This document shows positions 47,101 through 57,740 of a stretch of DNA of 64,000 bases, piece after piece (positions within the stretch are counted from its first letter, which is position 1; the number at the start of each line of letters is the position of its first letter). The notes below the pieces were generated by a model. The model had not been told where the DNA came from. It did not search any database and saw nothing but the letters and a program-made list of their open reading frames with translations. Origin of the DNA: Punctularia strigosozonata HHB-11173 SS5 (lineage: Eukaryota > Basidiomycota > Agaricomycetes > Corticiales > Punctulariaceae). The translations under genes were made by a program, and so were the position numbers. The stretch is from positions 186,001 through 250,000 of the forward strand of contig NW_006767435.1 in assembly GCF_000264995.1 (NCBI RefSeq), written 5' to 3'.

Positions 47101-48144
47101 GGAGAGAGGCTGTTGTTGTTGCTGTTGACCAGAGCAATTCAATTTTTCCTGGGCATCAGAACGCCGTCTTGGAGTGGCCTGTGAGTCCTGAGGAGGTGAC
47201 ACATCGTCAGCTTTAGTCTACGGCTATAAGGGAATGAGGGAGGGGGGAGGGGGAAAAGGGGGAAGACGCACATTGTTCGAGGTCACCGAGCCAGTCGAGT
47301 TCTGAGGTGCAAGCTTTCGAGTACCAGAAACGTCTTTAGCATCCTTGTCATCTCCAGGTCCGGAACGACGGCCGCCATCTGACGAAGTGATAGAGACAGT
47401 TGACGCAAGGGAGCCTTCCGGACGCAGAGGAGCACGACGGAAATGCGAGGCGCCACCGTTGTTGTTCCCGTTCCCGTTGCTGGCACCCGTATGCATCGAG
47501 GAAGAAAGCGGTCTGTCCCTATCGTCAGGTATCTGTTCGGGGTGGGGTGGTACGTGAGCCGCTCCTGGGATAGACGCTGACGGAGGCTTGCGCGGCCCCA
47601 GCCAGACGCCCGCGAGGTGATCAGGCTGCGGTACGGGTTGAAAGAACTCGTGTTGGCCGTTCTTGATGACCGCCTTGAGATTCTCGAGCCTTTCCAGGTC
47701 GTTCATTTGCTGCTGCTGTTGGTGCTGTCCGTGGGGGTTCTTCGAGGGAGGATAGTGTTGTTGCTGCTGTTGTTGTTGCTGGGTGATCTGGGGCGAGAAG
47801 TAGGGCTGGGGCTGGGACGCAGCGAATGAATTGGGATGCATAGGCTGGTGCTGGTTGAACCCTCCACCACCGCCGGGACCAGAGCCTCCGGCTTGGTAGG
47901 ACCCGAACGGCGCATACGCCGGCGCCATACCGAAGCCGCCGCCCACGAATCCACCCGCGCCGGGGACGCCGGTGTTGTTGTTGCCGAACGGCTGGTGAGG
48001 GTGAGGGTGGAAGTGGGACGCGGGCTCCTCGGTCGTCGTCGGGACGAGGAAGGGCGTGTCGGGGTCGGCGGCGAGCGTCGTCACCGTGCGATCGCGCTGG
48101 ACTGGGCGGCGCTTTTTGGCTCCCGACTTTTGGCGCCCGGACAT
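44137..48144 (-). CDS. Long intrinsically disordered protein with Arg-Asp repeats
   Basis: About 1,330 residues from two exons (47278-48144 and 44137-47222, joined across a GT-AG intron in phase 0). Family not recognised. Start at 48144 with a basic N-terminus (MSGRQKSGAKKRRP); Gly/Asn-rich and poly-Gln tracts (Q8 and Q5) follow. A short possibly folded segment, MNDLERLENLKAVIKNGQHE...FFQPVPQPDHLAGVWLGP, lies near residue 150. The rest is low complexity: DRDRDRDR runs, PPPP tracts and many Arg-Asp/Ser pairs, resembling RD/RS-rich nuclear RNA-processing or transcription proteins. No stop or frame break in 3 kb despite very high GC. Convergent with SSE1 (378 bases between stops). Nuclear role is inference from composition. 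Confidence 0.75.
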
Positions 48145-48817
48145 CCCGCGGGGCTTGGCCTGGCTGATGAGGATAGTCTGTGGGCGGTCTTATGCGCTGG
48201 TGGACGGTTGTTGGTAGTTTGTTTGGACCGGGCTGAACCTTGAGGTCCGCTAATCGATCGTTCCCACAAGCCCGCGCGCGAGGCTGAGGCGGGTCAACGA
48301 CGGAGAAAATGCAAGAGGAGGGCACGCAAGAGACGGGACGAAGGAACGCAAAGGCGGGTGAGGGTCACGCAGTGTCAGTGTAAGTATACTTGTACCCTCA
48401 CGCAAAATTAAGCCGAGCGGTCGTAGAGAGAAGTAGAGCCCGAAGGACCGAGATCCGGTACACCGATAACGCTTTCACAGCAAACCGGGAATTACAGGGT
48501 TCTAGTGGTTCTGCATTCTGCCTGACGCAAAGAGCGAACCAAATCAGTTTTGCAGGGACTTATAAGCGATGGCGCATCCATTCATAGAATAAGGCGGTGA
48601 CCCTACAAGGGGAAAGGTGGTACAGGATAGTACGGGACGGAGGGAGTCTTCGACGATACAATGCTTAGTTGGGGTCAGTAGAAAAACGAGGCAACTTCAG
48701 TCCGGAGTCAGTAACGCTAAGGATGAGTACGGAATGAGGGAGCAATCAATGAGGGGAAGACGCTAACTCGGGCGAGCAGTAGGCGGTGGCAGGCTTGAAG
48801 CAGACAAAAGTCCGCTT
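48145..48817. other. Promoter region of the disordered-protein gene
   Basis: The stretch between the start at 48144 and the 3' end of the next gene holds no recognisable exon. Confidence 0.5.
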
Positions 48818-49742
48818 TCAGGCCTTCGAGTCCACGAGCTGAACTTGGCCCTTCTCGTCCGAGTCCGTGTATTGCGGCGGCGGAACAGCGATCTCTTCCG
48901 CATCCGGGAGGGCGTGTTCGAATACGAGAGTGTATTCAACCTCGTCGTCTTCAGAGTGCGAGCGGCCGCCCTTGAACATGCGAGCGGTGACGATGAGCAT
49001 GACCCACACCATGCGAAGCAGAACGCCGATGCCGCAACCTACACGACAAGTTGCGTCAGTTAAAATTCAGAAGAATGCTGCGTTCAGATACGAACCGAGG
49101 ACAAAGGCGACTGCGCGTCCCTCCCAAGGCCCGAGCGTGATCAGCGCCTGATGCACCCTCGTCGCAAACGTCTCCTCCCCACTCCTGTCTGCCGAATACT
49201 TCTTCATCTCGACGATCTTGTCGTCCACGTCGATGGGCGCAACGGGTTTGTATATAGCGTACCCGCCGTGAGCCTTCCCGAACGCCTCCTTCCCAGTCTG
49301 AATCAGCGGCATGCCGAGCAACTTCCTGAACGAGTTGGAGATCTCGATCGCCTTGGCCTTGGCCTGAGCGCTCTTCGCGTGCATAGCGCAATGCTTTCCC
49401 TTGGGCGACGACCCGGTACTGTTCACGTTGTAGATCGGGGGAGCGGAGGAGGAGGCGACGACGGCGCCCATGACGGCGGGTTCGATACGCTGGGGGGGCA
49501 TCGCGTGCGCGGCGGCATGTCCAAGGCGAAGCAGACCGGCGCCTTTGGTGCTGATAAGCTCCTCGTGCGACTCGACCATGATCACACGAATAGGGCTCGC
49601 GTTGACATTGTTCATAGCTACCGCGCAAAAAAAAAACACAACGATCAGCATCATTATCGCGGTACTCCACCGCCTATCTCGAGACGAGCCACTCACCGAG
49701 GAAAGCGCCCGCCAACAACACATAGCTTGCAGACAGTTTCAT
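48818..49742 (-). CDS. Conserved basidiomycete single-pass membrane protein, function unknown
   Basis: Start at 49742 with signal peptide MKLSASYVLLAGAFLA; the intron after the signal carries a poly-T tract. Lumenal or extracellular region: MNNVNASPIRVIMVES, GLLRLGHAAAHAMPP, KGKHCAMHAKSAQAKAKAIE, ISNSFRKLLGMPLIQT and GGYAIYKPVAP. The hallmark block HQALITLGPWEGRAVAFVLG is followed, after a second intron near 49040-49097, by the membrane helix CGIGVLLRMVWVMLIVTARM. An acidic cytosolic tail (EDDEVEYTLVFEHALPDAEE, VPPPQYTDSDEKGQ) ends at 48818. The LGPWEGRAVAFVLGCGIGVLLRM core is, from memory, shared by many uncharacterised agaricomycete proteins. No reaction or partner is known to me. Complete. 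Confidence 0.8.
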
Positions 49743-50249
49743 GAGGATATTAGGAGATATAAGATGTGAGTGAAGTACGAGCAGAGAGCAGAGAACGAGA
49801 AGGGGGAAGGATGATGGTGGATGACTGAAACTGAGACTATGCGGGGGCCGTGGCGCGAGCAGCGGGGCCAAGGGCTGGTAAGCAGCACTGCCACGCGGAA
49901 GATGCCGAATGTGGCGGAGGTTTTCGGGTTCCCCGTTCGCTTCGTTCTCTTATTCGTGAGTAGTTTCATGCTATGTGGACGGGCGCGCAAAAGACAGAAC
50001 ACGGAGATAGCTTGGTGACTTGGACTAGAAGATGACTTGCGACCCGCGATGCGGCGCTGCTGGCGCTGTGCCTGTGCTGTACGAAGCGGTGCCTTGCGTC
50101 TCGCCGCCGTCATCTTCTGCCACCCGTACTGCTCGTTAACTATATTATTGTCACACAGGGCTACCGTGCGGTCCGTGGTACAAGGATCTGACTCATTCTG
50201 AAGTGAACGACAAGTGCGCTCTCATCCTGAATAAAGCCTGCTAGGTTCC
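49743..50249. other. Intergenic region
   Basis: Promoter of the membrane protein and the upstream flank of the decayed F-box copy; nothing else seen. Confidence 0.45.
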
Positions 50250-51601
50250 TTGCGATTCATATCGGCACCCCAGCCTGTAGGGTCGTCGTCGATCAGGGTC
50301 GCACCGTCATTGACCCCAGAAATCTTGCTGATGGTGCTCGAGCATCTGGTTTTTAATATGTCGCCGTCGTTCACCGCTGTGAACCGGATGCACGGCTACA
50401 ACGGTTGGCCAATCTTTCGATATCGGGGCGGCCGCGGGCGTTCGGTGAAGTGTGTAGGCTATGTGCCGCACTCGCGTAGCCCTTTCTCTTTCGCCATGCA
50501 GTCCTGCGCAAGCGCAGGCATGTGCTGTCATTTTGGGTGCTCTCGATGGCTCGAAGACGAGGGGAGAGGCTCTCAGGGACGCGGTTTGCAGGATCACCAT
50601 CTCCGTTGGACCAGACGAGGAAGATGCACATGTCACACGGCGTCCTTCAAGTTTCGATGACCTGCTACCTAGCGGCGGAACTCTGGATCGACCTCCCAGT
50701 ACAAATGACCTCGTGAGCGTGCTCCGCGCGTGCCCTGCCCGAGGGCTGCGTACATCTCTGCGTGAACTCCGTGAGAGGGCAGTTACGTGGAGGCACACCT
50801 GGACACGCTCGGTCTCAACGAACGAGCATTGAAAGCTCTAACGCCCCCCCTCTGTCACTTGCCTTTCGGTCTCTACGAGCTCCCACAAATCCGACCTCAC
50901 ACCATGGCAACTCTTTTCCCTCTTTGCGCCTACTATCAGGATCCTCACGCTCACCGGAGCCTGCCAAATACGTGAATACCACGGTCCTGCACTCACTCGT
51001 CCGCCTTAGCGAGTTCATCTGGATGAAATAGCGAGCGGGAGGCTAGAGCTCCATCCCCTACATCCTCTCCAACTCGATCGGCCACCTTCGCTCGATCGAA
51101 ATGGGAGGAACGGACATTCGACACGCTGACGTCCTCCAACAGCATCGCATGCACCTCGAGTCGGATGCAATCCGTATCGCTCCCGCAACAGGCGCGGCCA
51201 TCCTATGGCCGGCTGAAGGAGCTCATTCTGGACACGTCTGATGACTGACAAAGCGGCGCTCATTGCTCGCCCTGTCGGAGACGGTGTAGCACCTCCCGAT
51301 GCGCATCTCGGACGACCTGGAGCTGTGGCGCGCGGTCATGCAGCGCCTCCCGAACCTGCCCGTGGTCACCGTCGGGCGGACAGGCGATGTGCGAGTGCTC
51401 CAGGCTGAGGGCGCGGCGCGGGATACCGAAGTCCGGACTGTATTTCGGGTCAGTCATCTCGCACTCGTGGTGACTGGGACGCACACCTGATGTCGTGTTA
51501 CGCAGCCCTACGACGGCGTTGAGTCCGATACGCTTCCCCGAGTACTTCGGGCAGCGAAGCACAAAGCTGGCGTTCAAAAGCATATTCGCGATTGCAAGCA
51601 T
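50250..51601 (+). pseudogene. Decayed F-box gene, inverted duplicate of 59074-60444
   Basis: The start region is still readable (SAPQPVGSSS; TPEILLMVLEHL, the F-box core; NRMHGYNGWPIF) and aligns with the intact gene on the other strand at 59074-60444 (SAPQPASSSS; APEILLMVLEHL; NRMHGYTGWPVF). Downstream homology continues but jumps between the three frames: DEEDAHVTRRPSSFDDLL, HLDTLGLNERALKAL, FIWMK followed at once by a stop (tag at 51029), RISDDLELWRAVMQRLPNLP and ESDTLPRV. Several frameshifts and stops therefore break the host gene. It is probably a duplicated copy that lost constraint. Confidence 0.85.
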
Positions 51602-52032
51602 GCTAGAGTCGCTGCTTGTACGAGCGATGTTGTCACCGTAGCCTTCGGCCGCGATGAAAAGGGCTGTAAGTGCATCGAAGTCTATTCATTTTATCTTCGC
51701 ATTAAAGTACTCGAAATTTAACCTGTACGCAAGACAAAGTAGCAAATACAACTGATAATATGCGGTAGTAAAAAATTGCGCCTACATATGTAGTCAGTGT
51801 GACCGTGGGTACTTCGCTTCTACGGGGTGAAGAGCGCGCTGTGGCAAGCTCCTGCTTTTGCCTCTTGTTCCGCTATTGGGACGAAATATACCTACCTACC
51901 TACCTCTGTTATTCTTGTTCTTCTATCCATAACGCCGCAATAATCCACTACAAGCCCACCTGTCATACGCCTTCGCGCAGGAACCGCGACGAGATCTACG
52001 TCCCCAACACTGATTGTTAGAAAGCTGCTGTC
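51602..52032. other. Upstream region of API5
   Basis: No exon; it contains GGTA-repeat copy 2 at 51866-51904. Confidence 0.5.
51866..51904 (-). repeat. GGTA tetranucleotide repeat plus conserved flank, copy 2
   Basis: On the minus strand: four GGTA units, TATATTTC, then GTCCCAATAGCGGAACA. It matches copy 1 (3393-3438) except for a 7-base gap. It lies about 130 bases before the API5 start. Confidence 0.7.
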
Positions 52033-54402
52033 ATGGCTCAAGAGCAGGAACGCGAGCTTCGGACGCAGTTGAAGAACGCTGAACGGCTATCAGGGAACTC
52101 AACCGCAGTGCGTTGTTGGCTGAATGACTTCTCTTGATACTGTATGAACTAATCGAGGCTTTGTACAGCGCAAAGAAGCACTCACGCAGTTGATCCAGCT
52201 CGTACACTCCTCGCATGTGAACATCAAGAGCCTCGTCGCCGAGAACATACCGAAGTACATCAAGTACTTCCCAGACTTAGAGGACGACGCAATCAACGCG
52301 GTTTATGACTTGTGCGAGGACCCAGATCAGCAGGTGTGGGACGCCCCCGTTGTTATCTCGCGGGCACGTCTGCTCACTGGCGGGTTGTGAATGCAGATAC
52401 GGCTGAAGGGGTACCAGGCCATTCTCGCGGTCTCGCAAGAAGACAGGAAGTGGGTACGAAGAAACGCGGACGTCCTGGTCCAGCTGCTGCAGAGTGGTGC
52501 GTAGTTCGCCGCCAAGCGAGCTCTCTTTACTCCGGTATGCGCGGTTGCTCAGCCCGGTACGGCGTTGTTGTTGGTTGTTCCCTTCTCCCCCTTTTTTCCT
52601 TCCCAAAGATGATGCCCAAGAGGTCAAGTTCGTGGGCAGGAAGCTGGCGGAGCACCTCGACATCGACCCACGCGCGACGTTCGGCGTGTTCCTCGACCAA
52701 ATCGTGCCTCCGGACGAGTCCAGGGAGCCGGACGAACAGGTCATCCGGGACAACCTGAGAAGGCTCGTGATTGCGTATATGCGCGACGAGGTCAAGCGGG
52801 GGTCGATCGTCCGGCATTGCCAGCAGAATGGAGATGTGGACAACGCGGTGGTGAATGGGATGCTGCGGGTGCGCCGTTTTTTGCGCTATCTTTTCGATGT
52901 TGCAAAGGCTGAAACTTATTGCTGGCCAGGCTGTCGCAAAACTTGACGTGAAGGAGGCGGATATCATCGTGAAGGACATCCTTCTGGTTCTGCCTTCATA
53001 CAGGACAAACCCCGCTCGTGGAGTGGAGCTCCTCCAGACGCTATGCGATCGCGCTCGAGCTGCGCTCAAAGAGGATCTGCAGGAGAGCCGACAAGGCGCC
53101 AAGCGGCTCGACGCAACATCTGCGTGGCTCGCCCTTGCTACACATGTCGTCACTGAGAAAAAAATTGGCACCCCGATACCCTTGTTAGGGTTCTACCTGA
53201 CGTCAATCCTGCGAGGCGACGTTCTGTTGTCGCTGGCTCCAGAGGAGCAGGTCGCGATCTTGTCGGGCTTTGCCTCGCTGCTCTCTGCATGTAGTGAGAT
53301 TGTGCAACAAGGGCCATCTACGAGGTTCGCGGAAGTGGAGCTGCCTGGTATACAGCGACAGACGGTCGGAGCAGGTCCCGTCGTTCTCGAGGCGAGTGGA
53401 GTGTTCTATGCGGGGTTTAGCTCGCTTATCTTGCACTTAGGCGTTCGCGAGCACCGGAATGAAGGATATTCGGTGCTGGACTGCATCAAAAACGTTTCTA
53501 GACCTCTTCAAAGAAGTGCGCTCTATCTTCCCTCCAATGATTCCCCTTCACTGATTCGTCGTGTAGCGAAAGGAGAAGATCACCACTCCCCAATTCATTG
53601 AATGCCTCAAGAAACTACAGACGGTTACGAACAGATCTAGCCTAGATACAGTAGATGCGACTCTCGCAAACGAGGTCAAGGAACTCATCAAGGTTAGCGG
53701 ACATGCGCTCCTTCCCTCTCGGCCTGGTCGGCGTCTGATGTCCTCCGCTCGTCTTTGCAGACGCTCTTGCCGCACGAACCGCCGCCAGAGCAGCGCACTC
53801 GGCGCATGCAAGTCTCCCAGAAGGCGGCGCGCGCCAACGGGGCCAAGGAAGGGCCCGCAGGCGGGAAGGCGAACGGGAAGTCAACGCCCGAACCTGGTCA
53901 GCTCGCCGTAGACAAGATCCAGAACGCGCTGCGGACCACCGCCGGCGCCGGTGCGAAGCGGAAGCGCGAGGACGGGCAGGCGACGGCGTCGCTGGTGGAT
54001 CGGATACAGCCCAGCTCGGGGAGGGCGACCCCTATCGCCGAACGGGTGCTCGGCGCCGCCACCCCGTCGACGAACGGCGGGGGACAGCGTAGCCGGGGCA
54101 AGGACGGCCCGGCGTCGCTTCTTGAACGACTGTCTACGTCCGGTCCCACACCGTCTCGGACGAAGAACGAGCCCTCGAGGCCGGCATTCGCGACGCAGCT
54201 TCCGGCGCGGCAGGCGGCGCAACGAGCGAGCGAGGACGCGCCGCTGTCGATCAAAGGCGCTGCGAAGCGCGAGAGTCAGCCTCAGAGACCAACGTCGGGC
54301 CCAGGTGGAGGGTTGGCTCAACGTCTCGCGGGATCGTTGGCGGACCGGGTGGGTGGTGCGTTGTCGGAGTCTGGCGCTGCGCATAAGCGGAGGAGGAAGT
54401 GA
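52033..54402 (+). CDS. API5: API5/AAC-11 family nuclear protein
   Basis: Helical-repeat (HEAT/ARM-like) nuclear protein of the apoptosis-inhibitor-5 family. It starts at 52033 (MAQEQERELRTQLKNAERL). Splicing gives the family core: KEALTQLIQLVHSSHVNIKS, LVAENIPKYIKYFPDLEDDA, AVYDLCEDPDQQ, IRLKGYQAILAVSQEDRKW, ADVLVQLLQSDDAQEVKFV, DPRATFGVFLDQIV, NLRRLVIAYMRDEVKRGS, further helical repeats, and ITTPQFIECLKKLQT. The C-terminal 190 residues are low complexity with nuclear-localisation-type clusters (AKRKREDG; HKRRRK at the end). About seven introns, GT-AG (for example 52111-52168, 52498-52609, 53693-53760). Complete. An apoptosis role is known only for animal members; the fungal role is unknown. 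Confidence 0.85.
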
Positions 54403-54582
54403 CACTCCCGTCGCCGGCTGTGCCGGTGTTCCTCGTCCTTGGGATGATCGTGCTTCTACGTTACCCTCTCCTCTTTCATCAGCATGCTGCATATATTCGC
54501 TTGATTGGGATGGGTGCGCTCCACGGCTGTAAAATTCGCGTCGGTGATACCTTGAGCGTAGCAACAGTGCAGCTTGACGGCA

Positions 54583-54606
54583 GGTAGGTAGGTAGGCAGG
54601 TTACCC
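54583..54606 (+). repeat. GGTA tetranucleotide repeat, copy 4
   Basis: Three GGTA units then GGCAGGTTACCC, resembling the flank of copy 3 (GGATTACTC). It lies about 90 bases before the DAD4 start and in inverted orientation to copy 2 on the other side of API5. Confidence 0.5.
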
Positions 54607-54695
54607 ACGCTGCGTGTGCAGTCCAAGTCGCTTCAAGCCGTGACCGGTGTTTCATCTCAAACTTCATCTGGCGCCGGAGCTGTCGCAAGCATACT

Positions 54696-55039
54696 ATGGA
54701 AAATCCGCACAACGAGCGTCAGGCTGTGTTGCTCGAAAGAATCGTGAAGAACAGTGTACTTACTATATTCAAATATCGGTCTGGAGAAGGCTCACGTTCG
54801 TACGGCAGAACAAGGCCACGGAACTCTTCATGGAGCTCAACAGAGCACTCGAAGTACGCTGCCATCCCCCCACGGCTTTAATTGAAACATATCGTCTCAT
54901 ATCGCGACCCTCCATGTAGGAGATCCATCGCGCGAACGCGTCGATCCGCACAGCGGCGGATCTGGTGACGAAGTACAGACAGAACGTCAAGTTCAACTTC
55001 GAGGTCCAAGCTCCGTCCGAGTCGAAAGCCGATGCCTAG
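54696..55039 (+). CDS. DAD4: DASH/Dam1 complex subunit Dad4
   Basis: Small kinetochore protein, part of the DASH/Dam1 ring that couples kinetochores to microtubules in fungi. Three short exons, 54696-54755, 54809-54853 and 54920-55039, all GT-AG, give a 74-residue protein (yeast Dad4 has 72). The N-terminus MENPHNERQAVLLERIVKN matches the family start MENPHE.., followed by ELFMELNRALEEIHRANASI and DLVTKYRQNVKFNFE, typical of Dad4 (..NYHNSVQFNLE). Short polar tail QAPSESKADA. No exon is long enough to show as an open frame. Same direction as API5. Confidence 0.88.
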
Positions 55040-55498
55040 AGCGTGCCCAGATATACGACCTGGCGTCCCATGCCTGCTCGTGTTAGCTATCGCGACTCTA
55101 AGGAGCGGGACGAATGCCGTCGCTTACAAACGATGGTCTCCGCAAATAGACCCCCGTCCATCGTTACAGCCTTTAAACTACCTGCAACATCCGAGAGATG
55201 ACGACATGCTTAAGTCACCTCCTCAAGGTTTCGCCTTGTAGATCCTCTCACTCGAGATGGAAGATTCGTCGGCGGATCGCTACTATATCAACATCTTAAA
55301 CGACATCTGCCCGTCTTCTCTTCTGCTTGGGGTTATCTCGGCTGTCTGTAACCTTCCTTATGTTTCTCCGGGATATGCGCCCGTGCAAATACGTATACGT
55401 AGGGAGCCACCACCGTGCATCCATCCTGGATACCTGGGGCCACGGTTTCCGCAACCGCGTAGAGATAAAAGTCGGACGAGTTAGAAACGTGTGACGTC
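55040..55498. other. Intergenic region
   Basis: No exon supported on either strand. Confidence 0.45.
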
Positions 55499-56980
55499 AT
55501 GATATCATGGCTTTCCTCTTGCTACCCGGCATCGCTCAAGCAACCGGACAGACTGCGGCTGGCTTGGGTCGGTGACACCCTCTGCCGTTACTTGACACTC
55601 GAACTGAAAGTACTTGCACAGCTGTTGCTATCGACAATGCACGCAAGGCCGAACAAACGTCTATCTCCTTCAGCATCGGGAACAAGGTGTTCACAACCGC
55701 GAAGACCAAACCGTTTCCTTTCCATGAGCTCCCGTACGTGGATCTGTCAAGGGACTCCTTTCCCGCAAAATTCTCATTATATGCATTCAGCTACGAGCTG
55801 CGAGAGGAGATCATCATCTTAGCACTCGAACGATCGAAAACGTTACTCCAGGCATTCGAGATCTCCCCCACCATCCTCCCCGTTCCCGGCGTATGGCCCG
55901 CACGCGACCATCCCTTTCGTGACCCGGAACACCCACTCTACCACCACCCCATGAACCCCTACCACGACCGCAACCTGCCCCGCCCCCGCGAAGTGAACGG
56001 CTACCCGCTCTCGTCTTGGCGCTGGCAGCTCATCTGCCGCGAATGGCGCGCCATCATCAGGCCCCGGCTCTGGCACACCGTCACGCTCGTCGAACGGCCG
56101 GCCTACGACGGGTTTTTGAAGCTGCTCAAGGACCCGGATATACCCGGCTACGTGCGCGACATCGAGATGAAGGAAGGCTTTGATATGGACATGTTCAAGG
56201 TGTACACGATCATGACCAGTCTGCCGCACGCGGAGCGGATCGCGTACTCGCCCCGCCCCGTCGCGGCATATCGGCAGCCGTTCGGGGTACGTTTGGCGCT
56301 CCCCTCCTCACCTATCATCGCGATCCGACGTTTCCACGCAGATAAACCTCGTCCCGTCCAACCCGGGCCCGACGTCGCTCACCATCGGCGTCCCCTTCGA
56401 CGAGGTCACGAACGATACCACGCGCAAGCACCTCCATAACCTGACCCGGCTCACGAACCTCAACATCCACGTCCTCCACCTCACGCCTGCCATGGCCGTC
56501 TTCCTCCGCTCGCTCACCCAGGTTCGCTCGCTGACGCTGACCGTCTACGCCTTCTCGTTCCATGCGCTCGAGGCATTCACCTTCGCAAACATGCCGCCCT
56601 CCTCCCACACCATATCGTCAAATGGGGACGGGGAGGGACAGGAACACGGACAGGGGCTAAAGGAGCTCGTGATCTTCGCGCTGCGTATCATGGAGGGCCA
56701 GGCGGATGCCATACGCGAGTTCATCGCGCGCGACCCACATCTGAGCCGCATGTGCACGATGTACGCAGGGCGTGCGAAGGACGCCAAGCTGATCTATTCC
56801 CCGGAGATCGCGAGGGCGGAGGAGGCGGCTGTTGCCGGACCGAGCGAGAAGGAACAGGGGGAAGGAGCGAAAGCTACGAAGGACGGAGAGAGCAAGAACG
56901 ACCAGGAGCATTGGGAAAGGACGACGAAGGTGAAGTTCCTTGGGGGATTGGTGGAGCTGACGATGGAGAGCCGCAAGTGA
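55499..56980 (+). CDS. F-box-like protein
   Basis: Predicted substrate-recognition protein of an SCF ubiquitin ligase, by resemblance only. Exons 55499-55571, 55622-56286 and 56341-56980. Splicing at 55572-55621 joins MISWLSSCYPASLKQP... in frame to AVAIDNARKAEQTSISF; the N-terminal start is therefore tentative. Features: FSYELREEIIILALERSKTL, then SSWRWQLICREWRAIIRPRL, the typical F-box ending with the conserved Trp, followed by WHTVTLVERPAYDGFLKLL and leucine-rich stretches (LTRLTNLNIHVLHLTPAMAV; VRSLTLTVYAFSFHALEAF). A charged tail rich in Glu/Lys ends VKFLGGLVELTMESRK. It is not closely related to the F-box pair at 50250 and 59074. Confidence 0.65.
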
Positions 56981-57261
56981 GGGAAACGCTGAACACAGAC
57001 GAGCGACGAATAAACACAAACGACGGAACCATCGATCAATAGGACATGGTACATTACACGCGGTACTGGTTAATGGTTTGTATCATAAGTAACAAGGAAT
57101 ATATGTATCGAGGCTAGTGGTACGCGATGCGATCCCCAGCTCAAAATCACGCTGCCGTGGCTTCGAGTGCGATAGCGGTACAGAACAGGGGGCAAATGCG
57201 GGAGTGGCAACTGTAGATCACATTCAGAACATGGACCAGGTGCATGTAAAAGGGAGAAGCC
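56981..57261. other. Short intergenic region
   Basis: Convergent 3' ends of the F-box-like gene and secreted protein C; nothing seen. Confidence 0.5.
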
Positions 57262-57740
57262 TCACTCGTTGCATGGATGAGTCGTAGGCGTAGGCGTCGG
57301 GGTTACCGTAACGACGACGCAGAACAAAGGGCAGACCATTCCTGGCTTGCAGCTGTTTGTAGAAGACAATCATCAGCCGAGAAGCCTGCACCGATGCCAC
57401 TATTACACCTACACAGGGCACGAGATAGAGGTGACAGGAGTCGACGTAGTCGTAGTAGGCAGGATGATCGGACCACCTGGGTTGACTACGCATCCGTCAA
57501 GGCAGACATCATCTGGTCCGCAACTGAAGTCAGATCAGTTGGCGATTGAGCTTTGGAAAAAGTTCGACCATGCACGTACGGAATGCAGTCATCTTGGCGT
57601 TCGAGCAGAGGGCTCGGAGCAGCCAATGTCCTGGCAGAGGCAAGGTCAGCCGCCGCAAGTCTGACTAAGGACAGCGCAGATTCTCATACGCACATGCCGA
57701 GGACAGAAGCAAGTAAGGCGACGGTGGTGAATTTGAGCAT
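57262..57740 (-). CDS. Small secreted cysteine-rich protein C (modular CxxC family)
   Basis: Predicted secreted protein of about 109 residues, the longest member. Signal exon MLKFTTVALLASVLGI, linker exon (RTLAAPSPLLERQDDCIP), module exon (CGPDDVCLDGCVVNPGG...SCPV) and terminal exon (CKPGMVCPLFCVVVTV...HPCNE) with stop at 57262. Every intron is phase 2, and two fall directly before the second Cys of a CxxC pair. It is nearly identical to protein D in the terminal module (SCPVCKPGMxCPLFCVV) although the genes are 25 kb apart. Glu-Arg-Gln before the first Cys may be a propeptide boundary. TATA box at 57810. Function unknown. Confidence 0.8.
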
